From the NCBI GenBank assembly GCA_007124075.1, contig SLFV01000241.1, positions 1 through 11,444 on the forward strand: a stretch of DNA of 11,444 nt. The letters are read 5' to 3'. The notes beneath the pieces are model-generated. The model made no database searches, was not told where the DNA came from, and saw only the letters and a program-made list of their open reading frames with translations. Shown piece by piece: positions 1-7,400 of the stretch. Numbering within the stretch: the first letter of the stretch is position 1; every line of letters begins with the position of its first letter. The position numbers and the translations under genes are program-made. The DNA comes from Roseimaritima sp. Lineage in GTDB: Bacteria > Planctomycetota > Planctomycetia > Pirellulales > Pirellulaceae.

Positions 1-338
1 AAACCAAAACCGTCAAGGTCCGTGCGGGAGACAAGGAACGATTGGTTTTCGATTCCAAGGCGTCCTCCGGCGTTGAAACAGCCCTGACCCTTCGCGTTCC
101 TGAAGACGCAAAGGTGACATTGGCGGGCAACCCGACGGCGGCAAAAGGGGAAGTTCGGACATTTCGTACCAAGCAGCTTAATGCGGGTGAAACCTGGTCT
201 GGTTACGAAATCGAAGTTTCGATTCAACGCGATGGACAGCGTATCACGAAGCGTGAGACGCTAGACTTGGTCGCTGGCTCGACACCGGAGTTTTCCTTCG
301 AGTTTGACTCTGCCGAGACGACCCTTGCGGCTCGTTAG
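1..338 (+). CDS. TIGR03000-type domain protein, C-terminal part (5' end outside window)
   Basis: The reading frame is open from base 3 to the TAG at 336-338, so this is the C-terminal part of a longer protein; the TTG at 42 is not its real start. The visible residues contain a stretch reading LTLRVPEDAKVTLAGNPT, followed by a G-x-V-R-x-F segment and a charged T-K-R-E-T-L strand. This pattern matches the small beta-rich TIGR03000 domain that is expanded in planctomycetes. The first visible residues (TKTVKVRAGDKERLVFDS) resemble the end of the visible domain (ITKRETLDLVAGSTPEFSFE), so at least two copies probably lie in tandem. Proteins of this family are usually exported and of unknown function; no enzymatic motif is visible. 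An intrinsic terminator follows 40 bases after the stop. Confidence 0.8.
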   Translation, partial: TKTVKVRAGDKERLVFDSKASSGVETALTLRVPEDAKVTLAGNPTAAKGEVRTFRTKQLNAGETWSGYEIEVSIQRDGQRITKRETLDLVAGSTPEFSFEFDSAETTLAAR

Positions 339-378
339 TCTACCTGCATAGGTTGATTGCGAAACCGATGCTCACCAG

Positions 379-418
379 AACGCCGTGGAGGATGAAGTTC
401 CAGCCACGGCGTTTTTTT
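379..418 (+). terminator. Intrinsic terminator of the TIGR03000-type gene
   Basis: CGCCGTGG at 381-388 pairs perfectly with CCACGGCG at 404-411, leaving a 15-base loop, and is followed directly by seven T residues at 412-418. The preceding AA (379-380) can extend the stem by pairing with the first two T residues. This is a textbook rho-independent terminator on the plus strand and it separates the first gene from the HTTM unit. Confidence 0.9.
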
Positions 419-540
419 GTGTTACCAGGTATTCTGTGCTCAGGTGCCAACCGAACCACTCGACAACTGCATGGCAGCGAGTACCTTAGGCGACCAGAAC
501 GTATTCCGATCGACTTCCACCCCATCGTTGTCAGGTCGCC

Positions 541-1443
541 GTGTCACGACATAATCCTCGCAGGGCCACCACGCCGGCCGCCGACTTACCGAATCTGCCT
601 GCCGAAGACACGGCTCCGCTCCTGCCTTCGCTGCGATTCCGAGTGGTCGTTTCCTTGCTTGTGCTATGGCACTTGTGGGCAGTTGTTGGCGAACCCGTGG
701 AGTTTATCACTCGGCTGGGATTTGGGATCGAAGGTTCACCAGCAGGAATGGCATTCAATCGGCCGGTCAGGCCGTACGCGCAGTTCACCTATTTGAGCCA
801 TGGTTATGCATTCTTTGCCCCCGACCCGGGGCCCAGTCATTTGCTGGAGGCACGCTGGCAGCAGGCCGATGGCACATCGCAACAATTGCGATTTCCTGAT
901 CTTCGGCGGCAACGTCCGCGATTGTTGTATCACCGTCACTTCATGCTGACCGAATTCCTGAACAATGTACACACCGCGTCACTGCCAGAGGGTTTGCGGG
1001 AGGACGAGCAAGCGGAAACGCGGGCCTGGAAAGCCAGTCGTGAGCAATACGAGGCGATCCGTGATTCGTACCGACGGCACCTAGGGTACCGGTTGCAGGT
1101 TCCGTGGGAGGGCATTGAACTGCACAGGATTGCCCACCGGGCACCCTTTGTTCCGGAGTACCTTGACCAGGGAGTCCGTTTAAAAGACCAGCGTTTATTC
1201 ACGGAACTGCCCGACACACTGGAGAGACTGGACAACGACGGTGAACCGATGGAAGGCCCGCAGGAGCGTCACCGAAGCTTTCCTGTGCCGTTGGCGGCAC
1301 CGCCCGGGCGGAATCCATTCCCGGCACAGAGGGAAGCTCCCGGGACTGCGGCGTCACCGGAACCTGCAGCCAGGCCAGGGCCCGAAGTGATGCCTGCCGG
1401 TCCTGGCGAACCGATCCTTTCCGAGGTGGGAACCGAGCCATGA
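541..1443 (+). CDS. Single-span membrane-anchored protein of unknown function, companion of HTTM protein
   Basis: This 300-residue protein has no function I can name. GTG at 541 is the only usable start ahead of the membrane segment: the frame upstream holds no ATG, GTG or TTG back to a stop at 487-489, and the first in-frame ATG (about residue 69) would remove the span. A polar N-terminus is followed by one hydrophobic helix at about residues 33-50, then a soluble region with the motif YLSHGYAFFAPDPGPSHL (about 84-101) and an R-L-L-Y-H-R-H-F-M-L-T-E-F segment (about 127-139). The last 60 residues are rich in Pro, Ala and Gly and look disordered. The stop overlaps the start of the HTTM gene by four bases (ATGA), so the two are translationally coupled and probably form one functional unit. 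The G-Y-x-F-F-A-P-D-P-G motif is, as I recall, typical of planctomycete proteins encoded next to HTTM genes. No clear Shine-Dalgarno sequence precedes the start. Confidence 0.8.
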   Translation: MSRHNPRRATTPAADLPNLPAEDTAPLLPSLRFRVVVSLLVLWHLWAVVGEPVEFITRLGFGIEGSPAGMAFNRPVRPYAQFTYLSHGYAFFAPDPGPSHLLEARWQQADGTSQQLRFPDLRRQRPRLLYHRHFMLTEFLNNVHTASLPEGLREDEQAETRAWKASREQYEAIRDSYRRHLGYRLQVPWEGIELHRIAHRAPFVPEYLDQGVRLKDQRLFTELPDTLERLDNDGEPMEGPQERHRSFPVPLAAPPGRNPFPAQREAPGTAASPEPAARPGPEVMPAGPGEPILSEVGTEP

Positions 1444-2441
1444 CACGCATGGAGATGGTCACAGATTCGGCACGGGATTGGCTGCAAACACTTGTCCGGC
1501 ACTGGAACAATTTTTGGTTTGCTCCCAGCCAGCCTCACACACTGGCGGCGATTCGGATCGCTACGGGAGCGATGCTGCTGTACACCCACTTGGTGTTATC
1601 GCTAGACCTACTGGCTTTTTTGGGGAACCAAGCCTGGCTGGACAATCAAACGATCCGCGACCTGCACATCGGGACCATCGGCCCGCGCACCGCCGACCTG
1701 GGGCGTTCCTACCTGTGGCACATTCAAAGCCCGTTGTTGCTGTGGTTGCACCACGTGTTTGCCATCGCAGCAGCCTTTGCCTTGCTGGTGGGGGCGGCAA
1801 CGCGGATCACCGCGCCGCTCTGCTGGTTCATACAAATCATGTATATGCATCGCCTAACCGGAGCCTTATTCGGACTGGATCAAGTCGTCACAATGATGCT
1901 GATGTACTTGATGATCGCTGCCAGCGGTTCGGTATACTCACTGGATGCCGTCCTGCGTGAACGCTGGCAAGACCGCTTGACGCAGTCCTCCTGGCATCGA
2001 TGGCTGTTGCCTCCTGCCACCGCGACCGCAACCAACACGGTCGCCACACGTTTGCTGCAGTTGCACCTCTGCGTTATCTATCTTTTCGGTGGTCTTTGGA
2101 AAGCGCGGGGTGAAACATGGTGGGACGGCAGTGCACTATGGTTTGCGACCGCGAACTTGGAGTACCAATCGCTGGACGTTACTTGGTTTGCCGCCAGATA
2201 CCCACGCATCTGCAGCATGCTGGTTCACATCACGGTCTTTTGGGAGGTCTTCTACATCGCTTTGGTGTGGCCCAAATTGACGCGACCGTTCGTTTTAATG
2301 TTAGCGGTTGCAGTCCACGGAGGCATCGCTCTTTTTCTGGGCATGAAAACCTTCGGCTTGATCATGATCGTAGCGAACGCCATCTTCATCCCTCCGCGAA
2401 TAACTTCAGGTATCGTGGGACGGCCGGCAGCGGTGGAGTAA
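1440..2441 (+). CDS. HTTM domain membrane protein (vitamin K-dependent carboxylase-like)
   Basis: The 333-residue protein is hydrophobic, with an estimated seven or more membrane helices, including about residues 38-60, 98-120, 125-137, 148-163, 205-220 and 262-330. The sequence around MYMHRLTGALFGLDQVVTM (about 134-152) and the later segment YLFGGLWKARGETWWDGSAL (about 213-232, with K221) match the HTTM family, which is related to the membrane part of vitamin K-dependent gamma-glutamyl carboxylase. Bacterial HTTM proteins are mostly uncharacterised, so carboxylation should not be assumed. The C-terminal lumenal domain of the animal enzyme is absent; the protein ends shortly after the last helices. 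The start at 1440 overlaps the upstream stop (ATGA) and has a purine-rich GAGGTGG at 1423-1429. An alternative ATG lies three codons downstream (1449). The companion gene probably supplies an extracytoplasmic partner domain. Confidence 0.87.
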   Translation: MTRMEMVTDSARDWLQTLVRHWNNFWFAPSQPHTLAAIRIATGAMLLYTHLVLSLDLLAFLGNQAWLDNQTIRDLHIGTIGPRTADLGRSYLWHIQSPLLLWLHHVFAIAAAFALLVGAATRITAPLCWFIQIMYMHRLTGALFGLDQVVTMMLMYLMIAASGSVYSLDAVLRERWQDRLTQSSWHRWLLPPATATATNTVATRLLQLHLCVIYLFGGLWKARGETWWDGSALWFATANLEYQSLDVTWFAARYPRICSMLVHITVFWEVFYIALVWPKLTRPFVLMLAVAVHGGIALFLGMKTFGLIMIVANAIFIPPRITSGIVGRPAAVE

Positions 2442-2555
2442 CTGCCGATCAAAAAGTAGGGATTGCCCCTCGCTACCCCTCTTTTTTCACTGGCCGAGCA
2501 GCGGGGCCGCGCGTCCCAACAGACGATAGCAAAACGGTCCAGCCTGCTTGGATGC

Positions 2556-2571
2556 TACCAAAGATTTGGTA
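2556..2571. promoter_or_regulatory. 16-bp palindrome, candidate operator upstream of the heat-shock pair
   Basis: TACCAAA at 2556-2562 and TTTGGTA at 2565-2571 are perfect reverse complements separated by the two bases GA. The site lies in the non-coding gap between the HTTM gene and the first small heat-shock gene, 131 bases before that gene's start. Its size and symmetry fit a binding site for a dimeric transcription factor. It is not the CIRCE element, and I could not place a convincing promoter around it, so the role as an operator is inference. Confidence 0.35.
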
Positions 2572-2673
2572 CGGATCTTGCATTTCTGATGTATCGCAGT
2601 TGGCGAGGCTGCCAAGTCGGCAACCCGAGCCAGAAAAGACGACTGTAAGTTTTTAGGAACGCCTTGTAACCCT

Positions 2674-2698
2674 TCTTTTTCCTTTGAAAGGAGAGTGA
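2674..2698 (+). promoter_or_regulatory. Candidate RNA thermometer hairpin burying the ribosome binding site
   Basis: The Shine-Dalgarno sequence AAAGGAG (2687-2693) lies 9 bases before the ATG at 2703. It is fully complementary to the pyrimidine tract just before it. Bases 2677-2684 (TTTTCCTT) pair with 2688-2695 (AAGGAGAG) in eight consecutive pairs, six Watson-Crick and two G-U, closing a three-base loop TGA (2685-2687). Two further pairs (2675/2697 and 2674/2698) can form beyond a single T-T mismatch. A short hairpin of U-rich sequence that masks the AGGAG of a small heat-shock gene is the known design of fourU-type and cyanobacterial hsp17 thermometers. Here it is a sequence-based proposal; folding energy and temperature response were not computed. 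Confidence 0.5.
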
Positions 2699-2702
2699 CG
2701 CC

Positions 2703-3137
2703 ATGTTAATGACACGTTGGGAACCGCTGGCCGAACTTGGCCGGTTGAGCCGTGAGATGGAACGCATGTTTTCGCGCGACGGGGGCAGTTTAGGTCACTT
2801 GTTAGGTGCCAACGCATTCCCCGCGCTAAACGTCTGGGAAGACGCCGAGCAACTATACGTTGAAGCGGAGTTACCAGGCTTTGAACTAGAAGATCTGGAG
2901 ATTTACGTTACCGGGAACCACTTGACCATCAAGGGTCAACGCAACGCTCCCAAGCATGAAGGAGGCACGTGGCATCGTCAGGAGCGGAGTTACGGGGCGT
3001 TCAGCCGTTCGTTCGAACTGCCTAGCGACATCGATGGGGATCGGGTCAATGCACGATTTCACGATGGCGTATTGCGGATCGAATTGCCCAAGAGCGAAGC
3101 GGTTCGGCCAAAACGAATCGAAGTCCAACGCAGTTAA
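2703..3137 (+). CDS. Small heat-shock protein, Hsp20/alpha-crystallin family (first of tandem pair)
   Basis: This 144-residue protein is an ATP-independent holdase that would bind unfolding proteins in the cytoplasm and keep them ready for refolding. It has the usual layout: a short N-terminal arm (about 1-38, with MTRWEPLAELGRLSREMERMF), an alpha-crystallin domain (about 39-138) containing AELPGF, the LTIKGQR strand and the family hallmark DGVLRIELPK, and a C-terminal R-I-E-V-Q tail. The I-E-V is the I-x-I/V motif that docks subunits together. The start at 2703 is fixed by a strong AAAGGAG at 2687-2693; a second ATG two codons in is possible. The pyrimidine-rich hairpin over that ribosome site suggests heat-dependent translation. 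The second small heat-shock gene follows after 35 bases and is probably cotranscribed. The length is normal for the family. Confidence 0.95.
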   Translation: MLMTRWEPLAELGRLSREMERMFSRDGGSLGHLLGANAFPALNVWEDAEQLYVEAELPGFELEDLEIYVTGNHLTIKGQRNAPKHEGGTWHRQERSYGAFSRSFELPSDIDGDRVNARFHDGVLRIELPKSEAVRPKRIEVQRS

Positions 3138-3161
3138 GCATTCTAGCAAACACAAATTGAC

Positions 3162-3168
3162 GAGGTGA
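3162..3168 (+). promoter_or_regulatory. Strong Shine-Dalgarno sequence of the second heat-shock gene
   Basis: GAGGTGA at 3162-3168 is a seven-base match to the 16S rRNA 3' end and sits four bases before the ATG at 3173, which is the correct spacing when aligned on the GAGG core. Unlike the site of the first heat-shock gene, it has no complementary tract nearby that would mask it. Confidence 0.75.
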
Positions 3169-3172
3169 ATCC

Positions 3173-3589
3173 ATGAGCACAGCAGTCACGCAGAACGCAC
3201 CGATCGGCGATCAGGCGGCAAAGCCTGATCTCACCGACGGCAACCGAGCCGGCAAGCAAGCACAATGCTTTCTTCCTCGATTTGATATCTGGGAAGGTGA
3301 TGATGCGTGGGTTTTGTACGGTCACCTACCGGGCGTTTCGAGCGAGCACTTGGACGTGCAGTTCGAAGATCATCGCTTGACGATCCACGGGAAGGTAGCA
3401 CATCACCAGGACAGCAGGACATTGTGGTATGGCGAATATGGCGTCGGTGACTTTCAACGCAGCTTCACTGTCGGAGAAAGCGTCGATGCTGCCAAAATTT
3501 CGGCCGAACTGAAAAACGGGGTCTTGACGGTTCGCTTGCCAAAGCAAGAACGTGCCAAGGCGCGTCGGATTGAGATTCAAGCCCACTAA
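3173..3589 (+). CDS. Small heat-shock protein, Hsp20/alpha-crystallin family (second of tandem pair)
   Basis: This 138-residue protein is a second holdase chaperone, clearly diverged from its neighbour. The N-terminal arm (about 1-33) is polar and shows no similarity to that of the first protein. The alpha-crystallin domain follows (about 34-135), with FDIWE, a HLPGV motif in place of ELPGF, LTIHGK, and the hallmark NGVLTVRLPK. The C-terminal R-I-E-I-Q is a perfect I-x-I docking motif. The start is set by GAGGTGA at 3162-3168. The gene lies 35 bases after the first heat-shock gene and is followed by a strong terminator, so the pair forms a compact two-gene operon. By analogy with IbpA/IbpB the two products may assemble together; this is inference. 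The more polar arm and altered domain edge suggest different client binding. Confidence 0.93.
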   Translation: MSTAVTQNAPIGDQAAKPDLTDGNRAGKQAQCFLPRFDIWEGDDAWVLYGHLPGVSSEHLDVQFEDHRLTIHGKVAHHQDSRTLWYGEYGVGDFQRSFTVGESVDAAKISAELKNGVLTVRLPKQERAKARRIEIQAH

Positions 3590-3652
3590 ATCTGTCAGCA
3601 ATCCGTTTGCCGTTCGCCTGAATTGACGGTGGCTGCGGTTGCTGCCTGCACG

Positions 3653-3695
3653 ACCCATCCTTGACGGAAAAAATCGTCGAGGATGGGTTTCTTTT
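3653..3695 (+). terminator. Intrinsic terminator of the heat-shock operon
   Basis: ACCCATCCTTGACG at 3653-3666 pairs with CGTCGAGGATGGGT at 3675-3688, giving a 14-bp stem with one G-U pair and an eight-base loop (3667-3674). The stem runs into TTCTTTT at 3689-3695. This is a strong rho-independent terminator 63 bases after the stop of the second heat-shock gene. Confidence 0.9.
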
Positions 3696-3744
3696 ATTTC
3701 CAGGAGCAAGCTGGGTTGAGTCCGATCGCGCCGCTGGCCGACGT

Positions 3745-3772
3745 TTGACACCGCAAGCCAAGTTGATAGACT
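3745..3772 (+). promoter_or_regulatory. Sigma70-like promoter for the PSD1-DUF1501-POT operon
   Basis: A perfect -35 box TTGACA (3745-3750) is followed after 16 bases by TAGACT (3767-3772), which matches four of six positions of TATAAT. It lies downstream of the heat-shock terminator and would start transcription near 3780, about 50 bases before the PSD1 start codon. No other candidate in this gap is as good. Confidence 0.55.
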
Positions 3773-3779
3773 GGCATTC

Positions 3780-3798
3780 GGGGAACGCTGTGTTCCCT
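3780..3798 (+). promoter_or_regulatory. Inverted repeat at the predicted transcript start
   Basis: GGGAAC (3781-3786) and GTTCCC (3792-3797) are perfect inverted repeats around a five-base spacer GCTGT; a G-U pair at 3780/3798 could extend the stem. The repeat begins about eight bases after the predicted -10 box, where it could be an operator or a 5'-end hairpin on the mRNA. No T tract follows, so it is not a terminator. Confidence 0.35.
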
Positions 3799-3831
3799 CC
3801 CACCCCATGGCCGATGCTCCCGGCGTGAACT

Positions 3832-6800
3832 ATGAATCAGTCAGCCTTGAAAAGAACAGGCTTCTCGTGTCGAAGTTGGCTTCAGGCAATTCCTGCGACA
3901 AGCCTGTTGATCTTGGCACTGCTGACATCGCTGCACGGCCTGCATGCTTGGAGCGATGAAGCCTCCGGCATCGATTACGAGGCCGAAATCAAGAGCTTGC
4001 TCCGCGACCGCTGTTTTGCGTGCCACGGCGCACTGAACCAGGAGGCGGATCTCCGCGTCGATACGGTTGGTTTGATGCGTCGGGGCGGGGACAGTGGACC
4101 TGCAATTTTGGCAGGCGACTCTGATGAAAGTTTACTGTTGCAGCGCGTCGCTGACCCTGATCCAGACACGCGCATGCCACCCGAAGGCGAGCCCCTGTCA
4201 GTGGACCAACTTCGGCGTTTGGAAATTTGGATCAAGGCCGGTGCCCGCGGCCCCGATGACGAGCAACCTGAGCCAGACCCTGGTTCGCATTGGGCGTTCC
4301 AGCCGATCGTTCGACCGCCGATTCCTGAACTAGAAACCGCCTGGGGACACACGGCACTTGACCAATTCGTTGCCAGGAATCATCAGCGTCATGGCCTGCA
4401 ACCACAGCACCCCCTGCCATGGTCGCTACTGATTCGACGTCTGTACATAGATCTGTTGGGGGTCCCCCCAAGCCCGTTGGAAATCAATGCCTGGCTGAGC
4501 GAATTGGGCGACGATCCCGCGAGGATCGAAACCAATTATCGGCGGTTGATCGACCGACTGCTGGACGATCCACGGCATGGACAGCGGTGGGCGCGGCACT
4601 GGATGGATATTTGGCGATACAGCGATTGGTACGGCCTGGGAAAACAGTTGCGGAACAGCCAACTTCATATCTGGCACTGGCGGGACTGGATTGTCCAGTC
4701 ACTCAATGCAGACCTCCCTTATGACGAAATGGTGCGTTTGATGCTGGCCGCTGACGAACTGGCACCAGGGCAGGTCGATTCGCTGAGGGCATCAGGTTTT
4801 TTGGCGCGTCACTTCAACCTCTTCAATCGGCATCAGTGGTTGGACCAAACGGTGGAGCATGTCTCCAAGGGATTCTTGGGGCTGACGATGAACTGTTACA
4901 AATGTCACGACCACAAATACGATCCGCTGCCGCAGACCGCTTACTACCAGATGCGAGCTTTTTTTGAACCCTACCATGTGCGGCTGGATATGTTGCCAGA
5001 TTCCAGCGACCTGACGCAACACGGATTACCGCGCGTTTTTGATGCGTTGTTAGATCAGCCAACCTATCTGTTTGTCCGTGGTGAGGAGACGCGACCTGAC
5101 ACCAGTCAAGCGATTACACCCGGGCTGCCCGAAGCCCTGGGTGGGATTCCGCTGGCCATTGAACCGGTCGCCTTGCCAGCGGTCGCCTGGCAGCCCGAAC
5201 GACAGCAATGGGTGGCGACGACCTATCGGGAGGAAGCGGAGCGTGCAGTCCAAGAAGCGGAGGTCCAATGGGCCAGCGCGCGGCAAGCCGTTGATCGCGC
5301 GAAACAGGATTTGGCATTGCTGTCAAACAGCATCCAACCGAAAGCTTCAACTGATCAGGAGGTCGCAGTTGATCACGACAACCGGACAATGGAAAAATTC
5401 ACGTCGTCGGACAGCCCAGCGTGGGAAGCCTTGTGCGGTGATTGGCATCTGGAATCGGGACGATTGCGACAGCGGACCGACGGTCCGACACGTTCGGTGA
5501 TTCGCTGGAAGGACCCCGTCCCGCAGCAACTGCACGCTACCTTAAAATTTACCACCCACACGGGTAGCCGTTGGCGAAGTGTCGGGATCGCGTTTGACGT
5601 GGCCCGGCCGCCTGCCGATTCCGAAGCGGGGGATTGCGCACCAAGCGACCACCATTTTGTCTACGTCAGCGCGGTCGATGGCGGGTCAAAGGTCCAAATC
5701 GCATACCGCCAGTCGGGAACAGACCATTACCCGGCAAACTCGCGGCGCGAGATGCCAATTCAGTTGAACCGGACGTATGAATTGCAGGTCCTGGTCCGCG
5801 ATCAATTGATCAATGTCTACCTGGATGACCAACTGCTGCTGGCTTGGCACAGTCCCATGCCGCGTCGTGCGGGTGATTTGCATTTCACGACGTTTGACGC
5901 GGTAGCCGATTTTCATGAGATTACGGTCCGGCCGCTGCACCCGCAGACCCCGTTGCGGCTCCCCCAGGACGTCGCCAATGCCTTACCTACCAACGTGCCC
6001 GAGGCCGAAGCCGCCCTCCAGCGTGCGCGGGCCAAGCAGCAGCTTGCTCTTGCCAGCTTCGAACTTGCCCAGGCAAACCTAGACAGTTTGATACACCGGA
6101 TCGAGGCGTTCCAGTTGCAATGGCGGTCCGCGGGGCAGGCCGCCAGTGCGGACAATTCGCGTGCGGCGGACGACGATGATCCCTCCGACGAATTGCGGCA
6201 AGCATTTCAGCAGGCGATTCTGGCCGAACGCCAGGCACAAGTAGCGGTGGCAGCGCGGGGGTTGGCCGAAGCCGAACGGAAAGCCGCCGAAGCGTCTGAT
6301 CCTGCGGCGGAAGACCTGACGCGCGAGCTCCAAATCGCGCAGCAGCGGTTGGCTGATGCCCGTTCCGCGTTGGACGCGCCGATCGATCCGCAGCAGCTTC
6401 CCCGTCCCCTGACCGGTGCGAAATGGTCAGCAACGCGTTTCCATTCGTCTGGCAGCGATGATCCCGAAATCTCGTTTCCTGCTGAAAGCAGCGGACGACG
6501 CCGGGCGTTGGCGGATTGGATCACCGATTCACGCAACCCATTGACTGCCCGTGTGGCCGTGAATCACATTTGGGCCAGGCACTTTGGCACACCGCTTGTA
6601 CCGACCGTCTTTGATTTTGGCCGCGCGGGAACACCACCGGCGGACCAGGAGTTGCTGGATTGGTTGGCGGCGGAACTGATCGACAGCGGTTGGAGCATGA
6701 AACATCTGCATCGGATGATCGTCGTTTCGGAAACCTACCGCCTATCTTCGTCGATCACAGGTCGTGCAGAAAACCAACAGGCCGACCCCGACAACCGTTA

Positions 6801-7347
6801 TTGGTGGCGACGTTTGCCACAGCGTCTGGAATCGCAGGTCATCCGCGATGCGATTTTGGAATTGGCAGGCCAGTTGGATCTGCAGCATGACGGCCCCTCC
6901 ATCCCCGCCAGCCAACAGGACCGCTCACCAAGACGAAGTCTCTATTTCTTCCATTCCAACAACGATCGCAATCTTTTTCTAACCATGTTCGACGAAGCCG
7001 AGGTCGGGGAGTGTTATCGTCGCCAGGAAAGCATCGTACCGCAGCAAGCGTTGGCATTGACAAATAGTCGTTTGGTTTTGGACGCCCTTGATCCGATTGC
7101 CGATCGCTTGGCCGCTTTGGCAACTCGTGATTGTCAGGACACTGGGGACGCGGCTTGCAGCGACAATCGGTACATTCGGGCTGCCTTTGTGGGCTTATTG
7201 AACTACGTTCCTGACACACGGGAACAAGATGCTTGTCGGCATGCGTTGGTGCGGTGGCGTGACCAGGAGGGCCTGACTCCAGCGCAAGCCCGCCAGTACC
7301 TCGTTTGGACGTTGCTGAACCATAACGATTTTGTCACGCTCCGCTGA
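3832..7347 (+). CDS. Exported PSD1 protein: PSCyt1 haem domain, DUF1549, lectin-like segment, DUF1553
   Basis: The protein has 1171 residues. The N-terminus is a Sec signal peptide with a hydrophobic core at about 20-38 and likely cleavage near HGLHA. A PSCyt1-type cytochrome c region follows, with CFACH at 61-65 as haem-attachment motif and M115 of MPPEGE as possible axial ligand. The DUF1549 domain (about 175-385) shows QRWARHWMD at 251-259 and a second CxxCH, CYKCH at 355-359, followed by DHKYDP. A beta-rich segment at about 519-708 resembles a concanavalin A/DUF1080-like carbohydrate-binding fold. It is flanked by Ala/Gln/Glu-rich, probably coiled-coil stretches at about 466-500, 723-768 and 786-848. 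DUF1553 fills about 886-1171, starting at [10 protein letters not shown] and ending in a typical N-x-N-D-F tail. The reaction catalysed by this family is unknown. The DUF1501 gene follows after 53 bases. No Shine-Dalgarno sequence is visible; the start is chosen because it precedes the signal peptide. Confidence 0.92.
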   Translation: MNQSALKRTGFSCRSWLQAIPATSLLILALLTSLHGLHAWSDEASGIDYEAEIKSLLRDRCFACHGALNQEADLRVDTVGLMRRGGDSGPAILAGDSDESLLLQRVADPDPDTRMPPEGEPLSVDQLRRLEIWIKAGARGPDDEQPEPDPGSHWAFQPIVRPPIPELETAWGHTALDQFVARNHQRHGLQPQHPLPWSLLIRRLYIDLLGVPPSPLEINAWLSELGDDPARIETNYRRLIDRLLDDPRHGQRWARHWMDIWRYSDWYGLGKQLRNSQLHIWHWRDWIVQSLNADLPYDEMVRLMLAADELAPGQVDSLRASGFLARHFNLFNRHQWLDQTVEHVSKGFLGLTMNCYKCHDHKYDPLPQTAYYQMRAFFEPYHVRLDMLPDSSDLTQHGLPRVFDALLDQPTYLFVRGEETRPDTSQAITPGLPEALGGIPLAIEPVALPAVAWQPERQQWVATTYREEAERAVQEAEVQWASARQAVDRAKQDLALLSNSIQPKASTDQEVAVDHDNRTMEKFTSSDSPAWEALCGDWHLESGRLRQRTDGPTRSVIRWKDPVPQQLHATLKFTTHTGSRWRSVGIAFDVARPPADSEAGDCAPSDHHFVYVSAVDGGSKVQIAYRQSGTDHYPANSRREMPIQLNRTYELQVLVRDQLINVYLDDQLLLAWHSPMPRRAGDLHFTTFDAVADFHEITVRPLHPQTPLRLPQDVANALPTNVPEAEAALQRARAKQQLALASFELAQANLDSLIHRIEAFQLQWRSAGQAASADNSRAADDDDPSDELRQAFQQAILAERQAQVAVAARGLAEAERKAAEASDPAAEDLTRELQIAQQRLADARSALDAPIDPQQLPRPLTGAKWSATRFHSSGSDDPEISFPAESSGRRRALADWITDSRNPLTARVAVNHIWARHFGTPLVPTVFDFGRAGTPPADQELLDWLAAELIDSGWSMKHLHRMIVVSETYRLSSSITGRAENQQADPDNRYWWRRLPQRLESQVIRDAILELAGQLDLQHDGPSIPASQQDRSPRRSLYFFHSNNDRNLFLTMFDEAEVGECYRRQESIVPQQALALTNSRLVLDALDPIADRLAALATRDCQDTGDAACSDNRYIRAAFVGLLNYVPDTREQDACRHALVRWRDQEGLTPAQARQYLVWTLLNHNDFVTLR

Positions 7348-7400
7348 CCGTATCGTTCCCTGATCAAACTTCTATCCCTCTTTTCACGCATGGGCAAACA

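Noticed and set aside
460..487. Promoter-like boxes TCGACA and TACCTT with 16-base spacing before the companion gene
   Set aside because: The -35 box matches five of six but the -10 only three of six, and nothing else supports it; this is near what chance gives.
353..796. 147-residue open frame on the plus strand
   Set aside because: It runs through the terminator at 379-418, is rich in Arg and Cys, and overlaps the better-supported companion gene in another frame.
2457..2487. T-rich run after the HTTM stop as a terminator
   Set aside because: Only a 4-bp stem (AGGG/CCCT) can form near the six T residues, so no convincing hairpin precedes the tract.
2606..2632. Small hairpin TGCC/GGCA in the leader of the first heat-shock gene
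   Set aside because: The stem is four pairs with an asymmetric bulge beyond; it may be chance and does not touch the ribosome site.
2117..2656. 179-residue open frame on the plus strand
   Set aside because: It overlaps the HTTM coding sequence in another frame and has no motif; composition looks like a shadow reading.
3814..3828. Tiny frame MLPA-stop just before the PSD1 start
   Set aside because: Four codons, no ribosome site, and no sign of attenuation; likely chance.
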